A stretch of DNA of 64,000 nucleotides from Capillidium heterosporum (lineage: Eukaryota; Entomophthoromycota; Entomophthoromycetes; Entomophthorales; Capillidiaceae). Position 1 is the stretch's first letter. The number at the start of each line of letters is the position of its first letter. Shown in pieces: positions 57,222 to 64,000 of the stretch. The stretch spans positions 1,302,001 through 1,366,000 of the forward strand of contig WBMQ01000003.1 of the NCBI GenBank assembly GCA_016630905.1, written 5' to 3'. The notes beneath the pieces were generated by a model, which did not search any database, had not been told where the DNA came from, and saw only the letters and a list, made by a program, of their open reading frames with translations. The position numbers and the translations under genes are program-made.

Positions 57222-58902
57222 ACTAACCTTCGTCGCCTAGAACCCTCCTGTATATAGAGGTTCTACCACCCGACACCTATAGATACAAACACTCTTTCAT
57301 ACCAAGTTGGTATCTACCTGCCAATCAAGATTCCTCCTACTCGACTTTGTCATGTAGGAGCTCTTGTACTATGAATATAAATTATTGCTTTGCTTACCCT
57401 CTAAAAGTTTGTTTTAAAAGATTATATGGACTTTGTTAGTTTTAATTGACGTTTTACTATAGTAGGTAGACCTAGCATAGAGCCACACCAATACCTTGTA
57501 AATTGAACGTATGCCTAAAGCTATGCAAAGCTTGGGAACTTGGACTACATCAAACAGTAGGCAGTCGTAAAGTACTTACTCTGCTGTGTAGACTAATAGT
57601 TTGAATCTAGATTTCTTGGACGGCCTCAAGTTTTTGAGGCCCGATTGTATTGACCATGTCCTAAATAAGGTATCTATTGAAGGTGTGTTTATCTTCAAGT
57701 TCAACTTCAGCTTCTCTGTCGATCTTATCGTAGAGATACGAAAGAAACTTGAGGCTTTTTTTGCTAATTAGAACAAGTTAGGTTGCGTCGAATGTTCCTC
57801 TTATAAGTGGAATTGTTATGTGAATTGTAACTCCACTGCTAATGGACCTTTATCAAATCGAAAATCTAAGTTCTATTCTGTTCAATAAAGTCGGTTATTT
57901 CCTTCCAAATTCAGTTGTAAATTGTCGTCCAGTTTTGTTGAACGGAATAGTTGCTGATGGTTAGACATATTCCCAAACTAAACTATTCCCTTGCCAAATT
58001 AAAGTATTTTTATCTTGTAAATGGTTCCCATAAACTTTCTAGATCTCTGTCAACTCGATAGGTTGGTTGGAATAAAAGTTTAAAAGGTATAGGAACTTAG
58101 TTTTAAATGAATATCTGGTTGTGGATGCCAACATCTGTAAAATTTCAAGTAATCATATTTTTATATGGAAATGACAGGTTTTCCCCTCAACTTATTTTAT
58201 ACTGATATGTAACTACTAAATCGAACTATGGTGGATACCTGTTTGTTTTTAAAAGACAGGTTTCTCCTCTCAACTAAATTACTAATGATAACTTTGACGG
58301 AGTAAGTCCATCTTAGACTTTGAGCAAAGTTGAAGTTACCTTATTTACGATGCTTACATTCCTTGAGAGGCCATAGTTGGAACTAGGAACTGCTATATGG
58401 TCTAGGATAAGTATAGTAGAAGTGGATATGTTTTTAGCTTATACTCCTACTTAGACCAAATAAAAATATAGGTGGACAATTTTCTCCTTGGAATCAACGG
58501 ATCTAGCAATTACTAAAATTACTAACTTATCAATAGAGAACGGTTCTACATAGCACATTATATATTCAAAGTTGGTAGGTTTGGTGGAAGGGGTACCTAA
58601 ACTTATGCTGGTGTGACCTGTGTATAAGGTACACTTTGGATGGATAAGAATCTCTAATCGAGGCTGGTTTTGGTAATTTTCTAAGAGCAATATTGTGACG
58701 TCAACAACTAAGTAGCTAAAAGGCTCTTATATATTTTGTAAAAGGCATTTGAAAAATAGATATAGTAGCGAATAGGCATTTCTACCTAGATTAAAGGTAT
58801 ACTTGTTTCATTAAATAGCGTGTTTAAAATAGATTAAGTATGGCGAAGGTAGATAAAGCAGCTTTATTTATACAACATATAAATCAAATAATCTATACTT
58901 AC
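57222..58902. other. convergent spacer between the DUF8032-type gene and MED12
   Basis: There are 1.7 kb with no gene. Two imperfect copies of a roughly 20-bp word (GACAGGTTT...CCTCAACT) occur near 58175 and 58255; they are short and probably incidental. Confidence 0.4.
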
Positions 58903-61900
58903 CTACGGGTTCTTCTGGAAGGGCAGGTTGAAGTTCAAAGATTGAGGTGGGAATTGTGATGTAGCGACATAGCCACTCTGGTTGGGGGAGTTTCGTAAAC
59001 TGGGGTTAGCTAGACGACTGATGTTAGGAGCAATGGCTTGAGGAGTAGCGTTGGGAGGGTTAGTGGGCGTTAGGACCATCTGGGGTTGGCCGTTGGAGGC
59101 AGCCGAGGTCTGTGTATCCTTGTCGTACTGGTGGAAGTTGATAAGGGCAGTAGCTTCGTTCTCCTTGGGACCAGGCCCTGGCTTGTAGAAGGAATGGATT
59201 ATTCTTGGTCTAAAGATAAGTAGATGGGATGGTACATTGCCGTCGCGCATCAAATGAGCGTCCCAATTCCACGCTTTGATCGGGTCAATGTTACGCTTGA
59301 CATGAGGGTAGAGGATTGAGTTCTCGGGGGGTAAAGTGAAATTCGGGAAGCAGGATTGGGATTCAAAGGGGAAGATGCGTCGTATCCTTGGATCGTCGAC
59401 TGCTTTAGGTGTCAAGTTCTGGAAAAGTTTACGTAGCAGTCCAAACACCTTGAATTTGTGATCCTTCGGCACCTCGCTGTTGAAGTAGGCTAGCAGGTCC
59501 AAAAGAAGTTGGTACAATGGCCCGTCATCTTTGGTTTCTTCTGAGGAGTAGTTCATAACCAGTGGGTTTTGAATTAGATTGATCAAAGTTTCTAACCAAG
59601 TCAATATGTCGTTTATGGGTGATCGACGTAATAAGAGTGACAGGATAGGGGGCAATAGTTCAAGCTTATAAAGCAATTCTTGTTGTAAAACTATAGTGTG
59701 GTCGCTAAATATACTAACGTTATTTTTGGATATCAACTCCAACGTTAACTGGCCCTATAAAATATATGAGCAATACATCTAAATTAAAAACTACCATGGG
59801 CTTGTTAAACTCGGCCACATCCAATCGAGTATCATTGATCGAACATCCAGTTAATAACATAAGTTCGGATTCCTAATTAGCTTAGCTTTAAAAATAAAAG
59901 ACAATGTTACCTTAGAAAACTGGCTGAACAATCTCAGGTCTTTGAATATACACCGACCTAAATCCAACTTCATATCGATAAGTTCGGAACTAAATTGGTC
60001 TCTTATACCACTAGCTACCCCAGCCCAATCTGTCAAAGAATCTGTCCTATCGTAGAGGAACAATGACAGTACCGCATGAAAACGCTCGCTAATACCGGGG
60101 ACTTGAATATTTTCCGAAGTGAAGTAGGGCTTGATACTCGTTATAAAACTAGATATATCGGTATCCGGCACCCCTTTAGTATCCATCAAGATGGCTGTCC
60201 CTTCCTTGATGAAACTAGGCCAAAAATATAGAGGTATCGATTTGATAATCCTTGCAAGTAAAAACATTGGGAATGTAAGATTTTTCACCCAGATCTGGAA
60301 GAACAAGGTGACAAAGCTTCGAAGGTCGTTATCTTCGAGATTGAAATTCTCCTAAATATATGTAAATGATGAGAAATGTAAAAATATACCTTGTAGGAAA
60401 TTATATCAAAGTAAAAGCGGATTCCGATTAAACCTAGCCTTTGGTTGGAGGTGGAAAAGTCGTAGATGGAGGCATCTAAGAAAGTGGACTTTCGATCTTT
60501 AACCTTCAAAGGATGGATAAATAAAGATGTACAATCTTCAACTATGAAAATTAGTTAATGCTAAATCGATATATTTACCTAGGGGCACGATCTTTAAAAT
60601 AGACAAAAACATCTCCAAAAGCTTGGATACGATAAGTCTTGGGGGTAGGCTTGGTTCCTTCTTCGAGATGGGGTCATTACGTAACTTGAGGAAGCTGTCG
60701 GACACGTAAAGTTGGTAGATTAAAGTCGAATTCTGGTTCGAAATATCTAGTAACCAAGTAGCTTGAGAAAGCTCCGCTTTAAAGCTATATATGTCGTCGA
60801 AAATTGAATTGGAGGGATCTACAAAAGTTTCCAAAACAGTGAGTTGGTACAGGAGCATGAAGACGGGCTCTAATTTATCGACAGTATTCAAATGCACTTT
60901 TCTAGCTGATTCAAATCCTACAATATCCTACTTTCTAAGCTATATAGTAATATTCAATCTTACTTGTATTGCGAAGGCGAATCTATTTCCGTTATCATCC
61001 TTCTTCAAATCCAACAGCAGCAGGCGTAGAACAAATATTACATTTTTGATCAGGACAAAGACGGTGACGTCCGAAAAATTTACAGAAAGATTTTTCTACG
61101 ATATTTAGCAAAAATATTATTAAAAGGCTACCTCCAGCAGCTGGTTGACAAAGGGGTTCAACAACCTTACGCACTCTTTAACTATCAAGCCTATAGGGCA
61201 CTGTGCCTTCTGAGAAAGCAGTGCCAGGTATACCAAGCTCCATTCACGAATTCTAGTCTGTACTGGAGTCGATGAGAACTCACTGTTTTCTTGTAGAATA
61301 GTCTGAAACTTCTTGACAATAGGCGTTGAAGTGTTAGAGACAAAATCCAAAAGAAATCTAAATAAGGTCGACATGCTTCGAATGTATTCTAATTCACTAG
61401 TCGAATTCAATTTGGCATTGATGCCGAAGTGGTTTTGGACATTGGATATAGAACTACTGAATATCTTTTCCCACCAACCATGTAGATGTCTATATTTTAA
61501 AAATATTCCCAAGGATATGCCATAGGAATTCGTAGTATCGGTCGATAAACTGTCAAATTCAACTATAGTATCTGGAATTTCTCTAATTAAACTGGTGTTG
61601 ATCGGATCATATTTGAACACAGACATGATATAATTCTCTAGCTAGAAATACATGTTAAGGTTGGTATCAAGCAGTGCTTACCTCTGTCTTAATTTCGGAG
61701 CTCGAGCCTTTGACATTTCCAGACACAAGTTTTAGTAGGTAGACTACAAGGAATTTGTCAGAGTAATCTGTCAATTTTACCAACTCGCGATGCTGCCGGT
61801 ACGTTAGCTTTATAAAAGAAAGAATGTTACCTTGTTTAGCATGGCTGCAAATATGGTGCCGGAAAAACCAAGGGAGACAACAGTAGATTTCACTCGCTCA

Positions 61901-64000
61901 AAAGTTTCAATCAAATAGTGGATTATAGCTCGGTTCGTTGATTTAGTCATCACCCATATGGATATCTAAAAAGTTAAAACGCATTCAATAGATGTGAATT
62001 ACCTCACACAGGGCTCCCAGCTCGTTTAAACCTTCGAGTAAACTTGAGATATAAATAAATTCTCTTGGGCTTAACATCGATTTATTGATCCTATGAATTT
62101 ACTAGTTAGAATTCGATGCTGGCTTCAGTCAAAACAAAGTCAATTACCCTTCTACTTTCTTCACGTAACTTGTTACACCAATAAGTAACTTCTTGACTAT
62201 TTCCCCTCGGACATACGCTGTAGAATCCTTCAATCGGTTCAAGAAGGTTGAGTCCCAAAGGTCGTAGTTGTTTCGAGAGTTGTAAGATTTTGCTACCGAG
62301 TAAGGCACCCGTGGAGAGTTTGTGTGGGATTCGAAGCCAAAGATCGAGCTTAGGTTTTTTGCCAGCATCTCGTAGGAAAACTCAATGTCATCTAACTCCT
62401 TATTTGGTAAAAACTAAAAGCTTTAGAAATGATTAGGCAACGAGCTTACGGTAGGGAAGCTATACGGACTACTGGAAAGATACTCTTGCCGTTGATTATC
62501 TAAATTGGCGTTGCAGTCTCCGTAGGCTGGCAATGACCGCAAGTAGAAAGTATGTCGCTTTATGGAGATTGAGCTGACTGATTCTAGCTCGAAGAGTCGT
62601 CGATTCATGGCGCGAGTCAAGTATTGCGAATAGGAAAAAGTTCCCTGGAATATAAGTTGTGAAAGTAGTTCAGTTAGCTTATGCATGGCATCAAGCCCAA
62701 TGTTGTTTACAATCGTCAAGTCAAAACTCTTCAGCTGACCTTCATCCTCCGTGTTGAAATAACATTTTTCACTCAGCGCTTCATTTTTTAAACTGAATGT
62801 AGGGTCGAAATCCGAGATGAAACGAAACAATGCTTCCTCCACCATGTGTTTTCGATTAGGTTGGAAATATGCGTTAGCTGTGCCCATCATTGAATTGGAA
62901 TTTACCATTGGGGTTGATTCACTAACTTCGTATCGAGCTTCAGCCCATATTTTAATAACCGCACAGGTAAGGTATTTTAATTCAGGTTCGGAGTCCATAT
63001 TGACTATCGTCCACTTTAATAGAGTGGTAATGATAGCTAATACTTTATCAAGAGTAGGCCTTTTAACACTTCTGAAGACGTAGCTAGTAACTTCGGCAAG
63101 ATCTGAAGATAAATCAATTTTCTCAAGTCCCTGTTCATTTTAATTAAAGTACACTAATGTATATTACCTTGAAAGGCGACGTATCAGCATCGCGCTCATA
63201 AAGAACTTTAGATTCATTCGTACTAGATTGAGGCATAAATTTGATAAAGGGATCAGCATAGAATTTTTCATTTCGTTCCTGTATGGAAGCAAAGATGGTG
63301 AGTAATTCTGATGGCTCCGGGTTGACTCCAAGCGAAGTATATACAACATCCAAGTCCTGGTACGGTGGGCTAGTTATCATGCGATTCCAATCGATCTTCT
63401 CTGAATAAAATGTCTTTGGATTGAAGAAGACATCAGGCATCTTGATCATCATAGTCTAAAAATTAATCAAATAAAAATAAATATTCAAGTTACTTCTAAA
63501 ATACCACGACAGAAAGAGGTGAAAGAAGTTTTGTTTAGGCCAGAATCAGTATTTAAAAGCATCTATTTGACTGTAAGTATGGTTTAAATCGTAAAAAGCT
63601 TACCCGCTCATGATGAGATGCAAGTGACTTTATTAACATGACTGAAAGGGCACGAACCCTGCAGAACTCAGGTAGAAGCGGTAGGAGTAAAGGGAACAGA
63701 AGGGCACATTTGTTTATGTTGGCGAAGATCGAGTCGGAGAGCCATTTTAAAAACAGCTTTTGATCCAAAAGATCTTGGTAGTAGATGCATTCAGCAATCT
63801 TTAGGCTAGTGAATAGTTAGACAAAAGCACATTCCAAATAAAACCTGTAATTGAAACATTTAAGTAGCTTTTCAAGGTTGGATGGGTCTTGGTTGTCGGT
63901 GGGGGAGTACTTCAATATTTCTCCTATAAATCGCTCCAAAAGTCTAATGAACTGGGACGTCCATTCAGAGATACGAGAAGCGACTTTTGAGGCGTTTTCA
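58903..64000 (-). CDS. MED12: Mediator kinase-module subunit MED12/SRB8, 3' part; gene continues beyond the window
   Basis: About sixteen exons with fifteen short introns read in one consistent phase from the window edge to the TAG at 58903-58905. MED12 features: KWLSDSIFANINKCALLFPL, VIKIWAEARYEV, the diagnostic block GTFSYSQYLTRAMNRRLFE followed by HTFYLRSLPAYG, and a long helical region. A Pro/Asn/Gln-rich tail follows (PQMVLTPTNPPNATPQA). MED12 activates CDK8 in the Mediator kinase module and represses or tunes transcription in the nucleus (family knowledge). The N-terminus is missing because the gene starts to the right of base 64000. Acceptor choices use the AG that keeps phase, for example AAAGTAG at about 60929. 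No frame change is needed over the long coding length. Confidence 0.85.

Noticed and set aside
58165-58285. A repeated word (GACAGGTTT...CCTCAACT)
   Set aside because: Only two imperfect short copies; not enough to call a repeat family.

Overview
The window is nuclear DNA from a fungus. The case rests on gene content: a RAX2-type cortical protein, a CYP51 sterol demethylase, a CHO2-type phospholipid methyltransferase, a SEY1 atlastin-like GTPase, a SIN1/AVO1 TORC2 subunit and a DUF8032-type protein. Most introns are 31-60 nt with GT...CTAAC/CTAAT...AG. The standard genetic code fits every conserved gene read. Spacers are AT-rich and long. I cannot place the organism below fungi.

Layout. 0-17.7 kb: small hypothetical genes, a GNAT acetyltransferase, RAX2, tRNA-Val(UAC), a dynactin Arp10-like gene, a LEA2-like membrane protein and a disordered tract with coding-like pieces. 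17.7-30.1 kb: a four-CX9C protein, a tricalbin (SMP plus six C2 or C2-like units), a small C2 protein divergent from it, the ribosome-biogenesis ATPase RIX7/NVL and a C2H2 zinc-finger gene. 30.7-51.3 kb: CYP51, a DCAF4/WDR21-like WD protein, CHO2, SEY1, SIN1/AVO1, a MogA-MoeA (gephyrin/CnxE) fusion and a 7TM receptor-like gene. 51.3-64 kb: a 4.5 kb gene-free stretch, a GC-rich intronless DUF8032-type gene and the 3' part of MED12. No transposon, virus-like element or CRISPR array was recognised.

Functional themes. ER membrane and lipid genes are prominent: tricalbin (ER-plasma membrane tethering), SEY1 (ER fusion), CHO2 (PE to PC methylation) and CYP51 (ergosterol). SIN1/AVO1 adds plasma-membrane TORC2 signalling. 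These genes are not arranged as a pathway cluster.

Main unusual observation. Several conserved genes can only be read through by changing frame at one defined point with no usable intron. The clearest +1 points are SEY1 (ACC-T-GAT), two separate C2 domains of the tricalbin (both TAC-T-GT), CHO2 (GAT-A-GGT) and two points in the 7TM gene (ATC-T-GCT and ACC-T-GAC). CHO2 also needs one -1. In every +1 case the skipped base precedes a G, and in five of six the zero-frame codon at the shift is UGU, UGC or UGA, as at the antizyme and prfB shift sites. About a dozen other genes, including the 1,094-codon RAX2 and the long MED12 part, need no shift. Programmed frameshifting is the interesting reading. 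Assembly indels and recent gene decay are the alternatives. Five other apparent shifts were traced to ordinary or plausible introns and are listed as rejected.
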